A DNA stretch of 64,000 nt from CAVUOA01 sp963742955. GTDB lineage: Bacteria; Bacteroidota; Ignavibacteria; Tepidaquicellales; OLB5. The position numbers and the translations under genes are program-made. Under the pieces are notes generated by a model, which was not told where the DNA came from, did no database searches, and saw only the letters and a program-made list of their open reading frames with translations. Where the stretch lies: the NCBI GenBank assembly GCA_963742955.1, contig CAVUOA010000009.1, positions 1,054,001-1,118,000 of the forward strand, read 5' to 3'. The stretch's first letter is position 1; the number at the start of each line of letters is the position of its first letter. Shown in pieces: positions 35,785-44,993 of this stretch.

Positions 35785-36639
35785 ATGACGAATGCGATCC
35801 TCAAACGCTTTGATGTAAACGGGAAAGTGGCCGCCATCACCGGCGGCGGCGGTGATCTTTGCGGCCACATGGCCGAGACCCTCGGCGCCATGGGCGTGAA
35901 GGTGGCCGTGCTGGATATCGGCCTGGAGAAGGCTGAAGCCCGTGTGCAGTCCATCGTCGGCGCCGGCGGCAACGCCAAGGCGTTTCAGTGCGACGTGCTG
36001 GATGCAGCCCAGGTGCGGGAGTGCTACGAGGCGGTCTGTCGCCTGTGGGAGCCGCCTGATTTGCTGATCAACGGCGCCGGCGGCAACGACCCGCGCGGGA
36101 GCACCTCGGGGGAATTTTACGAGCCGGAAAAAGCGCTTGACCCCAGCGAAAAATCTTTTTTCGATCTGGATCCCGCCGGGTTCCGCCAGGTGTTCGACCT
36201 CAACTTCCTGGGCACGTTTATCGTGACCCAGGCCTTTTCCCGGGGCATGGTCGCGAAGGGCAAGGGAGCCATCGTCAACATCTCCTCCATGAGCGCCTTC
36301 ACGCCGCTCACCAAGGTGGCGGCCTACTCGGCGGCCAAGGCGGCAGTCTCCAACTTCACGCACTGGCTGGCGGTCCATTTTTCCCGCACCGGCGTGCGGG
36401 TCAACGCCCTGGCGCCGGGCTTTTTCATGACCGAGCAGCTGAAGTTTTTACACATCGATCAGAAGACGGGCGAACTCCTGCCGCGCGCGCGCAAGGTCAT
36501 CGCCCACACGCCCATGGGCCGTTACGGACAGCCGGACGACCTGATCGGCACCCTGGTCTGGCTGCTCTCGGATGCATCGAGCTTTGTGACCGGGGTGGTG
36601 GTGCCCATCGACGGAGGGTTTGCGTCGTATTCGATTTAG
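35785..36639 (+). CDS. SDR-family oxidoreductase (D-mannonate oxidoreductase-like)
   Basis: 284 residues. Short-chain dehydrogenase with the nucleotide-binding glycines KVAAITGGGGDLCGHMAETLGAMG, LLINGAGGNDPRG, catalytic Ser in VNISSMSAFTPL, YxxxK as YSAAKAAV, and the PG motif LAPGFFMTEQ. The extended insert FYEPEKALDPSEKSFFDLDPAGFRQVFDLN is typical of the D-mannonate/fructuronate reductase subgroup. It lies ahead of a carbohydrate-type ABC importer, consistent with sugar-acid use. Its TAG stop lies at the left edge of an inserted repeat (family B) and inside the apparent target duplication. Confidence 0.85.
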   Translation: MTNAILKRFDVNGKVAAITGGGGDLCGHMAETLGAMGVKVAVLDIGLEKAEARVQSIVGAGGNAKAFQCDVLDAAQVRECYEAVCRLWEPPDLLINGAGGNDPRGSTSGEFYEPEKALDPSEKSFFDLDPAGFRQVFDLNFLGTFIVTQAFSRGMVAKGKGAIVNISSMSAFTPLTKVAAYSAAKAAVSNFTHWLAVHFSRTGVRVNALAPGFFMTEQLKFLHIDQKTGELLPRARKVIAHTPMGRYGQPDDLIGTLVWLLSDASSFVTGVVVPIDGGFASYSI

Positions 36640-36781
36640 TGTCCATCCATAAACGGCGTCTTTCGGCCCATGCCGGCGTTCTCGCTCTTCGCAATCCTCG
36701 GCGTAGTCTCACTACGCCTGCGGTTGCGAAATCGCTGCGGCCTTGGCCTGAACCGAAATCCACCATTTCTGGATGGACACT
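36638..36781. repeat. MITE-like palindromic repeat family B, copy 2
   Basis: 144 bases, ends AGTGTCCATCC / GGATGGACACT, central stem GGCGTAGT-CTC-ACTACGCC. ATTTAG occurs on both sides (36634-36639 and 36782-36787, allowing for the shared T), consistent with a short target duplication that includes the SDR stop codon. Confidence 0.9.
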
Positions 36782-36806
36782 ATTTAGCGCTGGCGCGTTG
36801 GCCGGG

Positions 36807-36877
36807 CGGGAGTGGATTCCAGCCACGCTGCGATCGAAGCTCGGCGCACGCCGATCGCGGCAGGATGCCGCTCCCAC
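36807..36877. repeat. Inverted pair of REP-like sequences
   Basis: The left unit GGGAGTGGATTCCAGCCACG with CTGCGATCG, and the right unit (read on the other strand) GTGGGAGCGGCATCCTGCCG with CGATCG, face each other. Each can fold into its own small hairpin. This is the arrangement of REP/BIME elements. It lies between the family B repeat and the ABC ATPase gene. A related single stem is at 39412-39438. Confidence 0.6.
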
Positions 36878-36916
36878 GCAAAGACAGGCTTCTCACTCTG
36901 CAGAAAGGCAGGCCCG

Positions 36917-38021
36917 GTGGCGAACGTCATCCTTAAAAATGTGGTCAAAGAATTCAAGTCCGTGACCGCGGTCGACCGCCTGAGCATCGAGATCCACGAC
37001 CGGGAGTTCGCCGTGCTGGTGGGGCCTTCCGGCTGCGGCAAGACCACGGCGCTGCGCATGATCGCCGGCCTCGAGCCGGTGACATCCGGCGAGATTTTCA
37101 TCGGCGACCGGCAGGTCAACGACATGGAGCCCAAAGACCGCGACATCGCCATGGTCTTTCAGAATTATGCCCTCTACCCGCACATGAACGTCCGGGACAA
37201 CCTGGGCTTCGGACTGAAAATGCGCAAGTTTCCCAAAGCGGAAATCGACCAGCGGGTGCAGGAGGCCGCCGACATCCTCGGCATCCATGAACTGCTGGAC
37301 CGCAAACCCAAGCAGCTCTCGGGCGGGCAGCGGCAGCGCGTCGCGGTCGGACGGGCGATCGTCCGCAAGCCCAAGGTGTTTCTGTTCGACGAGCCGCTCT
37401 CCAACCTGGACGCCAAGCTGCGGGTTGCCATGCGGGCCGAGATCAGCAAGCTCCACCGTCGCCTGGGGGCGACCATCATCTACGTCACCCACGACCAGGT
37501 GGAGGCCATGACCATGGCCAGCCGGATCTTTATCATGCACAGGGCGCCCTGCAGCAGTCCGGGGCGCCCCTGGAGGTCTACAAGCACCCGGCCAACCGGT
37601 TCGTCGCGGGGTTCATCGGCTCCCCGGCCATGAATTTCATCGACGCCGAACTGGTCCTGGAACAGGACCAGCTCTGGGTTCGACGCCGGGGGGTTCAAGG
37701 TGAGGTTGCCCGAGGCGTTTTATGACCATCTCAAAGCCTACGTCGGCCGGCCGGTCATTTTCGGCGTGCGGCCCGAGGACATGACGGCGCGCGATGCGGC
37801 GGCGGGCGACGGCAGCGGGAACAGCCTGACGGCGCGGGCGGACGTGGTGGAAACCCTGGGAGCGGAGACATTTGTCTATCTGACCTGCGGCGCCCATTCC
37901 ATCGTCGCGCGGATGGAAGCCCCGGAGCGCCCGCTGGACCGTGGGGCAAAGCCTCGAGGTGGACCTGAAAATGCAGAAGACGCATATCTTCGACAAGGAG
38001 ACGTCGCAAACCATTGTGTAG
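36917..38021 (+). CDS. Carbohydrate ABC transporter ATP-binding protein, UgpC/MalK/MsmK type (three frameshifts)
   Basis: It starts at GTG 36917 with AAAGGCAGG upstream. The ATPase half is intact: Walker A GPSGCGKTTALRM, FQNYALYPHMNVRDNL, signature LSGGQRQRVAVGRAI, Walker B VFLFDEPLSNLDAKL and H-loop YVTHDQVEAMTMA. The sense then changes frame near 37540 (to ALQQSGAPLEVYKHPANRFVAGFIGSPAMNFIDAEL), near 37680 (to DAGGFKVRLPEAFYDHLKAYVGRPVIFGVRPEDM) and near 37935 (to TVGQSLEVDLKMQKTHIFDKE), ending with TAG at 38021. The joined product is a normal length with a TOBE-type regulatory domain. Three indels in 500 bases of conserved sequence point to sequence error or recent loss. Confidence 0.8.
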
Positions 38022-38048
38022 GCAATTACTCAAAAAGGGAGGGATAAC

Positions 38049-39353
38049 ATGAAAAGAAGAATTGTATGCGTCGTGGTGATGGCCCTGATGTGCGCCGTGA
38101 TGGTGTCCGGGACCGCTTTGGCCCAGGTCGACTGGATGCAGTCCAAGGGAACCGAGATCCGGTTCCTGATGAACAAACACCCGTTTACGACCTTCATCGA
38201 ACCCAAGGTGGCCGAGTTCGAAAAACTGACCGGCATCAAGGTCGTTATGGAGGTATTTCCGGAGGACCAGTACCGCAACAAGCGCACCATCGAGCTCAAT
38301 GGCGGCGGCAAGATCGACGGCTACATGATCATGCCGGGGCAGGACAAGCTCTACTACTGGAAGGCGGGTTGGCTGCAACCCTTGGACGATTTCATCAAAG
38401 ACCCCAAGCTCACGGATGCCGCCTGGGATCCGAAGGATTTTTTTGCCAGCTTCACCAAGGCCGCCACGGCCGAGGGAAAACAGATCGGGGTCGTGATCAA
38501 CACGGAAACCTCGCTTCTGGCCTATCGCAAGGACCTGTTCAGCCAGTTCAAGGTCAAGGTCCCTGCGACCATGAAAGAGTTGGAGCAGACCGCCAAATTC
38601 TTCTACGGCAAAGAGGTTGCCGGCAAGAAGATGGTCGGCGTCACCCTGCGCGGCAAAGGTGCCGCGGCCACCTCCCAGTGGGTGGATTTCCTCTACAGCT
38701 TCGGCGGCTCCTGGACCAATGCCCAGGGCAAGTCGAATCTGGCTGCCCCCGGCAGCATCGCCAGCTTCAAGTTTTACGGCGACCTGCTCAGGAACTTTGG
38801 CCCCGCGGGCGGCACCATGCTGCACTGGGCCGAGAGCACCTCGGCCTTCATGGAGGGCAAGGCTGCCATGATTTACGATGCCAACGTGTTCAAGTCGTTG
38901 TACGAGAACCCCAAGGAATCCAAGGTGGCCGGCAAGGTCGGTTATGCTATCATCCCGGCCGGCCCGGCCGGCAGCGTGCCGCACGTGTCCAACTGGAGCC
39001 TTTCCATCAACAAGAACAGCCCGCCCGACCGCCAGAAAGCAGCCTGGCTGTTCATCCAGTGGGCCACCAATAAGCAAAACGCGCTGGGGGCACTGTTGGC
39101 CGGTGTTCCGGCGGGGCGCGCGTCGGCCTGGAACTCCGCGGAATACAAGGCCGGGGACAAGCAGCCGGACTGGACGGCGGCTACCCAGAAGTCCTTTGAG
39201 CTCGGCCAGCCCCAGTGGAACCCGCCTGTCATCAACGTGCCCGAGATCCGCGACATCACCGGTCAAGTGATCGTGGACGCCATCGAGGGCAAGGATGTGG
39301 CGGCCGCGGCCAAGAAAGCCGCCGAGCTGATGGACAAGAAGATGGAGATGTAG
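38049..39353 (+). CDS. Carbohydrate-type ABC transporter substrate-binding protein (SBP_bac_1)
   Basis: 434 residues with a signal peptide (MKRRIVCVVVMALMCAVMVSGTALA). Cluster B/D solute receptor: FLMNKHPFTTFIEPKVAEFEKLTGIKVVMEVFPEDQYRNKRTIEL, DGYMIMPGQDKLYYWKAGWLQPLDDFI, INTETSLLAYRKDLFSQFKVKVPATMKELEQTAKFF and AFMEGKAAMIYDANVFKSLYENPKESKVAGKVGYAIIPAGP. AAAAGGGAGGGATAAC gives a strong start. It is followed by two permeases of the MalF/MalG type and preceded by the ATPase, so this is a complete sugar or polyol importer. Confidence 0.9.
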   Translation: MKRRIVCVVVMALMCAVMVSGTALAQVDWMQSKGTEIRFLMNKHPFTTFIEPKVAEFEKLTGIKVVMEVFPEDQYRNKRTIELNGGGKIDGYMIMPGQDKLYYWKAGWLQPLDDFIKDPKLTDAAWDPKDFFASFTKAATAEGKQIGVVINTETSLLAYRKDLFSQFKVKVPATMKELEQTAKFFYGKEVAGKKMVGVTLRGKGAAATSQWVDFLYSFGGSWTNAQGKSNLAAPGSIASFKFYGDLLRNFGPAGGTMLHWAESTSAFMEGKAAMIYDANVFKSLYENPKESKVAGKVGYAIIPAGPAGSVPHVSNWSLSINKNSPPDRQKAAWLFIQWATNKQNALGALLAGVPAGRASAWNSAEYKAGDKQPDWTAATQKSFELGQPQWNPPVINVPEIRDITGQVIVDAIEGKDVAAAAKKAAELMDKKMEM

Positions 39354-39411
39354 CCGGTCGGCTCTGAAAACCCGACTCTATCGCGAAACGGCCGAAAACG
39401 TGCTTGAACAG

Positions 39412-39438
39412 GTGGGAGCGGTGTGAAACCGCTCCCAC
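39412..39438. repeat. REP-like stem-loop after the receptor gene
   Basis: A perfect 11-bp stem, GTGGGAGCGGT / ACCGCTCCCAC, with a five-base loop. No T-tract follows, so it is not a classical terminator. It shares GTGGGAGCGG with the REP pair at 36807-36877 and lies between the receptor and permease genes, where it could stabilise the receptor mRNA. Confidence 0.65.
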
Positions 39439-39492
39439 AGGCACGTGGTCGACCTTCCACAGTTGTCGTCGTTTTGAAACACCACCCTTCTT

Positions 39493-40386
39493 ATGAGCAA
39501 AGCGCTCAGCTCAATCAGCCGCTTCGTGGACCGCCGCCAGGCCTGGGTTTTCCCGGCCCCGGCGGTGATCGTGCTGTTTCTGATTGTGGTGCTGCCCATT
39601 GCGTTCAACTTGTATCTTGCCTTCACCAAGTGGACCGTGGGGCTGGGGCAGCCGCGCTTCATCGGGCTGGACAACTTCGTCGAACTGGTCACCGATGAGC
39701 GTGTCTGGAACGGGGTCAAGGTGATGGTCTATTTCAGTGGCCTGAGCCTTGGCCTCGAGCTGGCGCTGGGGCTTCTCATTGCGCTGTATTTCAACCGCGA
39801 ATTCAGGGGCAGCGAGACCGTTCAGGCCATTTATATCTTCCCGTTTGCGGCGACCCCGGTGGCCGTGGCCTTGATCTGGCGGGTCATGCTCAACCCCGAG
39901 ATCGGGGTCCTGAACTATCTGTTGCGCAGCATCGGTCTGCCGGGCAGCCTGTGGGTGAGCAGCGAGCATACCGCGGTGCTGTCGCTGGTGATGGTGGATG
40001 TGTGGAAGTGGACTCCCATGATCACCCTCATCGTGTTGGCCGGCCTGAAGTCTCTGCCGCCGGACCCTTACGAGGCGGCCCGCATCGACGGGGCGAGCGG
40101 CCTGAAGATTTTCTGGTTTATCACCCTGCCCCTGATCCGGCCGGTGCTGATTGCCGCCCTGATGCTGCGTTCCCTGGACAACCTCAAGGAATTCGACATG
40201 ATCTACACCATTACCCAGGGCGGCCCGGGCATCGCGACCGAAACCCTCTACCTGTATTCCTACACCGTCGGCTTCGGCTTTTTCAAAGCCGGTTACGGGT
40301 CGGCCCTTATGCTGGTGGTGTTTATGATCGTGCTGGTGTTCAACGTGGTCATGAACCGGATGCGGCTCAGCGCCCTGGATCGCTGA
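39493..40386 (+). CDS. Sugar ABC transporter permease, MalF/UgpA type
   Basis: 297 residues, about six spans. AWVFPAPAVIVLFLIVVLPIAFNLYLAFTKWTVG at the start, RFIGLDNFVELVTDERVWNGVKVMVYFSGLSL, and the EAA loop DPYEAARIDGASGLKIFWFITLPLIRPVLI (conserved EAA---G). The carboxy terminus DMIYTITQGGPGIATETLYLYSYTVGFGFFKAGYGSALMLV is typical of the family. It pairs with the next gene. Confidence 0.92.
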   Translation: MSKALSSISRFVDRRQAWVFPAPAVIVLFLIVVLPIAFNLYLAFTKWTVGLGQPRFIGLDNFVELVTDERVWNGVKVMVYFSGLSLGLELALGLLIALYFNREFRGSETVQAIYIFPFAATPVAVALIWRVMLNPEIGVLNYLLRSIGLPGSLWVSSEHTAVLSLVMVDVWKWTPMITLIVLAGLKSLPPDPYEAARIDGASGLKIFWFITLPLIRPVLIAALMLRSLDNLKEFDMIYTITQGGPGIATETLYLYSYTVGFGFFKAGYGSALMLVVFMIVLVFNVVMNRMRLSALDR

Positions 40387-40406
40387 CCGGCGCCGTGGCG
40401 TGAGAT

Positions 40407-41238
40407 ATGATGACGAAACGAGCAGCCGTCAAGACGTTGAGATCAACCCTGTTTTATGCCGGCGCCGTGGCGCTGTGCGTCGGGCCGCTGTTCGTCTTTG
40501 TCTGGATGATCATGACCGGCCTCAAGACCGGCGTGCAGAACATCGCCTACCCGCCGAAGTTCATTTTCAGGCCCACGCTGGAAAACTTTCGGGCGGTGTT
40601 CCAGCAGCACCATTTTTTCAGATACCTGATCAACAGCCTCATCATTGCCACCCTGGCCACGGGGCTATTCGCTGGTGCTGGGGCTGCCGGCGGCCTATTC
40701 CATCGCCAAGTACCGGCAGGGCAAGATCGGAATGATCATCCTGCTGGCCCGCATGACGCCGTTCGTGAGCTACCTGCTGCCCTGGTACATCATCTTCCGG
40801 TACCTGAAACTGATCGACACGTACACGGCGCTGACCCTGACCCACCTGATCATCACCCTGCCCATGGTGGCCTGGCTGATGGTCACCTTTTTCGAAAGCA
40901 TGCCGGCCGAGCTGGAAGACGCGGCCATGATCGATGGGTGCTCCCGCTTGAAGAGCTTTCTCATCATCGTGCTGCCCCTGGTCCGCAACGGCATCGCCAC
41001 CTCGGCCATCATGGCCTTCATTTTCTCCTGGAACCAGTTCCTTTTCTCGCTGATCCTTTCCGGCCCGCAGACCAAAACTGTGCCGGTGGCCGTGTACAAC
41101 TTCATCTCCTACGGCAAGATCGACTGGGCCGGCATCGGGGCGGCCGCCACCCTGATCGTGCTGCCGGTTTCGGTGTTTGCCTTCTTCGTGCGCAAGACCA
41201 TCGTGCAGGGGCTGACGATGGGGGCTTTGAAGGATTAG
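40407..41238 (+). CDS. Sugar ABC transporter permease, MalG/UgpE type (frameshifted)
   Basis: From ATG 40407 the first frame gives FYAGAVALCVGPLFVFVWMIMTGLKTGVQ and FFRYLINSLIIATLATGL. Near 40662-40670 the sense moves to the +1 frame and continues SLVLGLPAAYSIAKYRQGKIGMIILLARMTPFVSYLLPWYIIFRYLKL. The EAA loop follows (PAELEDAAMIDGCSRLKSFLIIVLPLVRNGIATSAI), with an end at TIVQGLTMGALKD. The joined protein has the usual length near 276. The break lies in a transmembrane segment, and the flanking homology is complete on both sides. Confidence 0.82.
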
Positions 41239-41239
41239 T

Positions 41240-42007
41240 ATGATCGACCTTTCGGTAAACTCAAAAGTAATCCATGACGTGAATCTCGTGATCTTCGACA
41301 AGGACGGGACCCTGATCGAACTCTATCACTACTGGTCGCAGATGGTGGCGTTGCGCGCCCGGCTCATCTGCGACGCACGGGAGCTGGGCAAGGAGCACGC
41401 GGCCGGACTGAAGTGGGCCCTGGGGGTGGATGAAAAGGCTGGCCGCCTCAGGCCCGAAGGGCCGGTGGGTCTCAAGAAACGTGAACTGGTCCTCAAAGCA
41501 GCCACGGATTACCTCGACGGGATCGGCCTTCCGGACCTGCAGGGGCTTTGCGCAGAGGCGTTCGAACAGGCCGACGAGATATCCCGGGAGAAACTGCCGC
41601 AGCTCGTCAGGCCCATCCGCGGGGCGACGGCCCTGCTCGAGTCGCTGCGCGTCCATGGCTGCCGCATTGCCATCGCTACGGTAGACCGGAGCGAGCGGGC
41701 GCGGCTTGCCATGGACTTCTTGGGCTTCGGCGACAAGATCGACCTGGTGGTGGGGGCGGAACAGGTGGCGCGCCCGAAACCGGACCCCGAAATGATTCGC
41801 CTCATCCTTTCGACCCTGAGCGTCGACCGGTCCCAGGCCATCATGGTGGGCGACGCCCCCAACGACATCCAGATGGGCGCGAACGCCGGCCTCAAGGCAT
41901 CCATCGGCGTGCTCACAGGCTTTGCCACCGCCGAGCAGATGCGGCCCCTCACCCCGTTCATTGCCCAGGACATGTCGGAGCTTGCCGTCCGTGCGAAACG
42001 TAACTAG
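41240..42007 (+). CDS. HAD-family hydrolase (phosphoglycolate phosphatase-like)
   Basis: 255 residues. Motif I VIFDKDGTLIELY (Asp20 nucleophile, Asp22), motif II near IAIATVDRS, motif III lysine in ARPKPDPEMI and motif IV MVGDAPNDIQMGANAG. A helical cap lies between motifs I and II. It starts one base after the stop of the sugar permease, so it is in the transporter operon and probably dephosphorylates a sugar phosphate or related metabolite. The substrate is unknown. Confidence 0.85.
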   Translation: MIDLSVNSKVIHDVNLVIFDKDGTLIELYHYWSQMVALRARLICDARELGKEHAAGLKWALGVDEKAGRLRPEGPVGLKKRELVLKAATDYLDGIGLPDLQGLCAEAFEQADEISREKLPQLVRPIRGATALLESLRVHGCRIAIATVDRSERARLAMDFLGFGDKIDLVVGAEQVARPKPDPEMIRLILSTLSVDRSQAIMVGDAPNDIQMGANAGLKASIGVLTGFATAEQMRPLTPFIAQDMSELAVRAKRN

Positions 42008-42064
42008 AATGACCACATTGAAATGTGATCCCTAAAAGGAAAAACCAGGAAAGGAGAAGAAATT

Positions 42065-42586
42065 ATGGAGAAGATATTATCCTTGGTTCGTTCGGTGCTC
42101 ACGACCACCCCCGGCCATTGGCAAAGTTTAAGCGAAACGCTGCCCGCTGAGATGCTCGCACAGGCCCCTGCGGCGGGAGAGTGGTCCGCCCTGGAGTGCC
42201 TGCAGCACCTCATCGACACGGAACGGATATTTCATTTCCGGCTCCAGTGCCTGCGGGAGGGGAAAGATTTTCCGGCCTTTGATCCCGACAAGCAGGGCAC
42301 GAAACCGAGCACGCTGCCGTCCCCGCCGGAGCTCGCCGCAGAGTTCGCACGCCTGCGCGCAGAAAGCCTGCAGGCGTTGTCGCAGATGGAGCCCGGAGAT
42401 CTCGGCCGCAAGGCCCGCCACCAGGAACTGGGAATAGTGACGATGGGGGAGATGGTGCACGAGTGGGCGGCGCACGATCTCAACCACACGGTCCAGGCCC
42501 AACGGGCGATCATGCAGCCCTTTATTCGCGGCTGCGGCCCGTGGCAGAAATATTTTTCCGACCACATAGTCCGGACTGCTAAATAG
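42065..42586 (+). CDS. DinB-like superfamily protein
   Basis: 173 residues. Four-helix DinB/YfiT fold with the metal-binding pattern WSALECLQHLIDTERIFHFRLQ (first His) and the late HEWAAHDLNHTVQAQRAIM (two His spaced four apart). These proteins act as metal-dependent thiol transferases or small hydrolases; the substrate cannot be read. AAAGGAGAAGAA gives a strong ribosome-binding site. Confidence 0.8.
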   Translation: MEKILSLVRSVLTTTPGHWQSLSETLPAEMLAQAPAAGEWSALECLQHLIDTERIFHFRLQCLREGKDFPAFDPDKQGTKPSTLPSPPELAAEFARLRAESLQALSQMEPGDLGRKARHQELGIVTMGEMVHEWAAHDLNHTVQAQRAIMQPFIRGCGPWQKYFSDHIVRTAK

Positions 42587-42662
42587 TGCCCAACACCCTG
42601 CTACGGGCAATGCTGTCTGATGGGATGGCGGGCCGAACTTGCCGCCGGGGAAATGCACCGTG

Positions 42663-43544
42663 ATGGATACCTGCGTTGAAGGCAATGTACTGGAAGAATT
42701 GCTGAAACTGCTGAAGTTGGAGCAGATCGAGGAGAACATCTTTCGCGGCCAGAGCCAGGATCTCGGCTTCGGCAACGTCTACGGCGGACAGGTACTGGGG
42801 CAGGCGCTGTCGGCCGCCTACCAGACCGTGCCGCCGGAGCGCGCGGCCCACAGCCTGCATGCCTATTTTCTCAGGCCGGGGGATGTCCGCTGGCCGATCG
42901 TCTACAACGTCGATTGCATCCGCGACGGCAAGAGCTTCACCACCCGCCGGGTCGTGGCCGTTCAGAAGGGCCGGGCGATTTTCAACCTGGCGGCCTCGTT
43001 TCAGATCGACGAGCCGGGGTTTGAACACCAGGACCCGGCACCCTGCGTGCCCGGCCCCGGAGGCCTCGCTTCCGAGCTGGAGCTGGCGAACCGGATCGCC
43101 GACCAGATCCCTGCCCCCATCCGCGAGAAGTTTCTGTGTCGGCGGCCGATCGAGGTCCGGCCGGTAAATCCCATGAATCCCTTTGCGCCGGAGAAGCGCG
43201 AGCCGTTGCGATACAATTGGATCAAGGCCATCGACCGGATGCCGGAGGATCCGGCCATCCACCAGTATCTGCTGGCCTATGCCTCCGATTACGGTTTGGT
43301 GATGACATCGCTTTACCCCCACGGACAGAACTTCTGGCAGCCGGAGATGCAGGTCGCCAGCCTGGACCACGCCATGTGGTTTCACCGGCCGTTTCGCATG
43401 GATGACTGGCTGCTGTATGCGATGCAAAGCCCCAACGCCTGCAAGGCGAGGGGACTGGCCTTCGGCAAAATCTACACCCGGGACGGGCTCCTGGTGGCCT
43501 CCGTGGTCCAGGAAGGCCTGATCCGCCATCACGGCCGGAAATAA
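42663..43544 (+). CDS. tesB: Acyl-CoA thioesterase II
   Basis: 293 residues in a double hotdog fold. It hydrolyses medium- to long-chain acyl-CoA. Conserved parts are LLKLLKLEQIEENIFRGQSQDLGFGNVYGGQVLGQALSAAYQTVP, HSLHAYFLRPGD, IRDGKSFTTRRVVAVQKGRAIFNLAASF and the second-domain ASLDHAMWFHRPFRMDDWLLYAM with the catalytic Asp. ATG 42663 is chosen because homology begins close to it. Confidence 0.92.
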   Translation: MDTCVEGNVLEELLKLLKLEQIEENIFRGQSQDLGFGNVYGGQVLGQALSAAYQTVPPERAAHSLHAYFLRPGDVRWPIVYNVDCIRDGKSFTTRRVVAVQKGRAIFNLAASFQIDEPGFEHQDPAPCVPGPGGLASELELANRIADQIPAPIREKFLCRRPIEVRPVNPMNPFAPEKREPLRYNWIKAIDRMPEDPAIHQYLLAYASDYGLVMTSLYPHGQNFWQPEMQVASLDHAMWFHRPFRMDDWLLYAMQSPNACKARGLAFGKIYTRDGLLVASVVQEGLIRHHGRK

Positions 43545-43626
43545 AACGAACCGGCCGGAGTTGCCATCGGGCCACGTCAGCTGGTGTTCAGTCGAGCATT
43601 CCGCCGCCGGCGACGGAGTGTCTTGT

Positions 43627-44646
43627 TCAGAACCCATAGCCGATGGACAGGATGTAGCGGTAGTCGGATTTGTCGGTGCCCTCGGCGGGGGTGTTGTCCC
43701 AGTCCCACTCGAAGCCGGCATTGAAGGACAAACCGCCACGAATGGGAAAGCGCAGGCCGGTGCGGGTGAACATGAACACATCGCTTGTGTCGGTGGCACT
43801 GATGAAGCCCTCGTTCGTGAAGTAATACTGCACCAGTTTTTCGAAGAAAAATCGGTCGAACTTCACCGCCCAGCGCCCCGAAGCGGAATCTTCGTCATTG
43901 GCCTGATCGTAGTCGGTTCTCACATAGCTTGGGCCGGCTTCCGTCGACAGGTTCATCAGTTCGCCCTCGAAAACCATATAGCCAACACCGGGGCCCACCG
44001 TCGTTCTCAGGTTGATGTCCCTGAATTTGTCCATTTCGGCCATACCGTTCAGATACAAATAGAGCTTCTCGGTCAGGAAGTAGTCGTATTTCGAATACCC
44101 GCTGGCGTTGTCTTCGGATTTGCGATGGTCGTCCTCGGCCCGGTTGTATGCGCCGCCCAGGGTGATGCGGTGCTTTGCAGTGCGGGCGGTCAATTCGGCG
44201 TCCACGTGGCCGCTGTCCCTGTCGGTGTTGCCGCTCGCCTTGAAGAAACCCACGTTGATGCGGCCGTTGAATTTGACGGGAGGCTCCTGCGGAGGATTGA
44301 TGGCCGCCACCAGGGCCAATTCAACCGCCACAGGATGCGGCAAAGGCTCTGCAGCCAGCATGAGCCGCCCCGGGGTTGCGCCTCCCGGAATGCCCCGGAT
44401 CGTCGACCCGTCCGCCAGAACGAGGGTGAGCGGCGCCTCCGCGGATAGCCGCTCAACGCTGCCCCAGTCGATGGTCAGCCGGCCGGCGAAATCCGTCTCC
44501 AGAACGAGTTTGCCCTCGGCCATGGAGACGATGGTGCCTGACAGGTGGTTGCCGTTTTTCAGAAAGACCTCATCCGCCAATGCAGTGGTTATCAGGGAGA
44601 ACACCAGCAGCCCCGCTGCCGCCATAACTGTTGCCGGTCTCTGCAT
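43627..44646 (-). CDS. DUF481 family outer-membrane protein
   Basis: 339 residues with signal peptide MQRPATVMAAAGLLVFSLITTALA. An SH3-like segment (VFLKNGNHLSGTIVSMAEGKLVLETDFAGRLTIDWGSVERL, about 25-70) precedes a beta-barrel domain of DUF481 type (FNGRINVGFFKASGNTDRDSGHVDAELTARTAKHRITLGGAYNRAEDD...). The barrel strands have an aromatic-belt pattern and the protein ends in Phe (YILSIGYGF), as outer-membrane barrels do. Function unknown; related proteins are salt-induced or assembly-type barrels. Confidence 0.85.
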   Translation of the reverse strand: MQRPATVMAAAGLLVFSLITTALADEVFLKNGNHLSGTIVSMAEGKLVLETDFAGRLTIDWGSVERLSAEAPLTLVLADGSTIRGIPGGATPGRLMLAAEPLPHPVAVELALVAAINPPQEPPVKFNGRINVGFFKASGNTDRDSGHVDAELTARTAKHRITLGGAYNRAEDDHRKSEDNASGYSKYDYFLTEKLYLYLNGMAEMDKFRDINLRTTVGPGVGYMVFEGELMNLSTEAGPSYVRTDYDQANDEDSASGRWAVKFDRFFFEKLVQYYFTNEGFISATDTSDVFMFTRTGLRFPIRGGLSFNAGFEWDWDNTPAEGTDKSDYRYILSIGYGF

Positions 44647-44871
44647 GTCCGCCCTCTGCTCGTCGATAATTTTGGGCTGGATCGTCGACGTTCACGTCCA
44701 CGATGCCCGCCGCGCCATCCGAAGAAATGCTTTTATCCGCCGCTATGCTGCAAGTCAAGTGCGGCGCGGCGGAGCCGCCGCTCACCCCTCGGAATTCTGA
44801 AGGACCATCGCCGCAGCGCCAAAAAGACATCTGTCCATGATCACCGGCGGCGGCCACAACCATCGCCGCGG
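44647..44871. other. Intergenic region between divergent genes
   Basis: No convincing gene. A G/C-rich palindromic piece (GCGGCGGAGCCGCCGC at about 44763-44778) could fold, but no repeat partner was noticed. The promoter at 44872 and the start of the SLOG-like gene follow. Confidence 0.5.
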
Positions 44872-44900
44872 TTGCATTCTCGAAAATCCGGACTTATAAT
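44872..44900 (+). promoter_or_regulatory. Candidate sigma-70 promoter of the SLOG-like gene
   Basis: TTGCAT (44872-44877), a 17-base spacer and a perfect TATAAT (44895-44900). The downstream gene starts at 44994 with AAGGAG, leaving a leader of about 85 bases. Confidence 0.5.
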
Positions 44901-44993
44901 AGCTGACTTATCCCGTCCCCTCGACGGGATGTGTTGTTTTTAGAGGCTGCATCGGCAGCTATGAATGGAAAAATAATCGGCAAGGAGAAAAAA

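Noticed and set aside
38066..39073. Long overlapping open frames inside the receptor gene and similar long antisense frames elsewhere (for example 18392-19852, 20332-21777, 48918-50366, 56201-57862)
   Set aside because: They are Arg/Gly/His-rich shadows of GC-rich genes, without homology, ribosome-binding sites or sensible composition.
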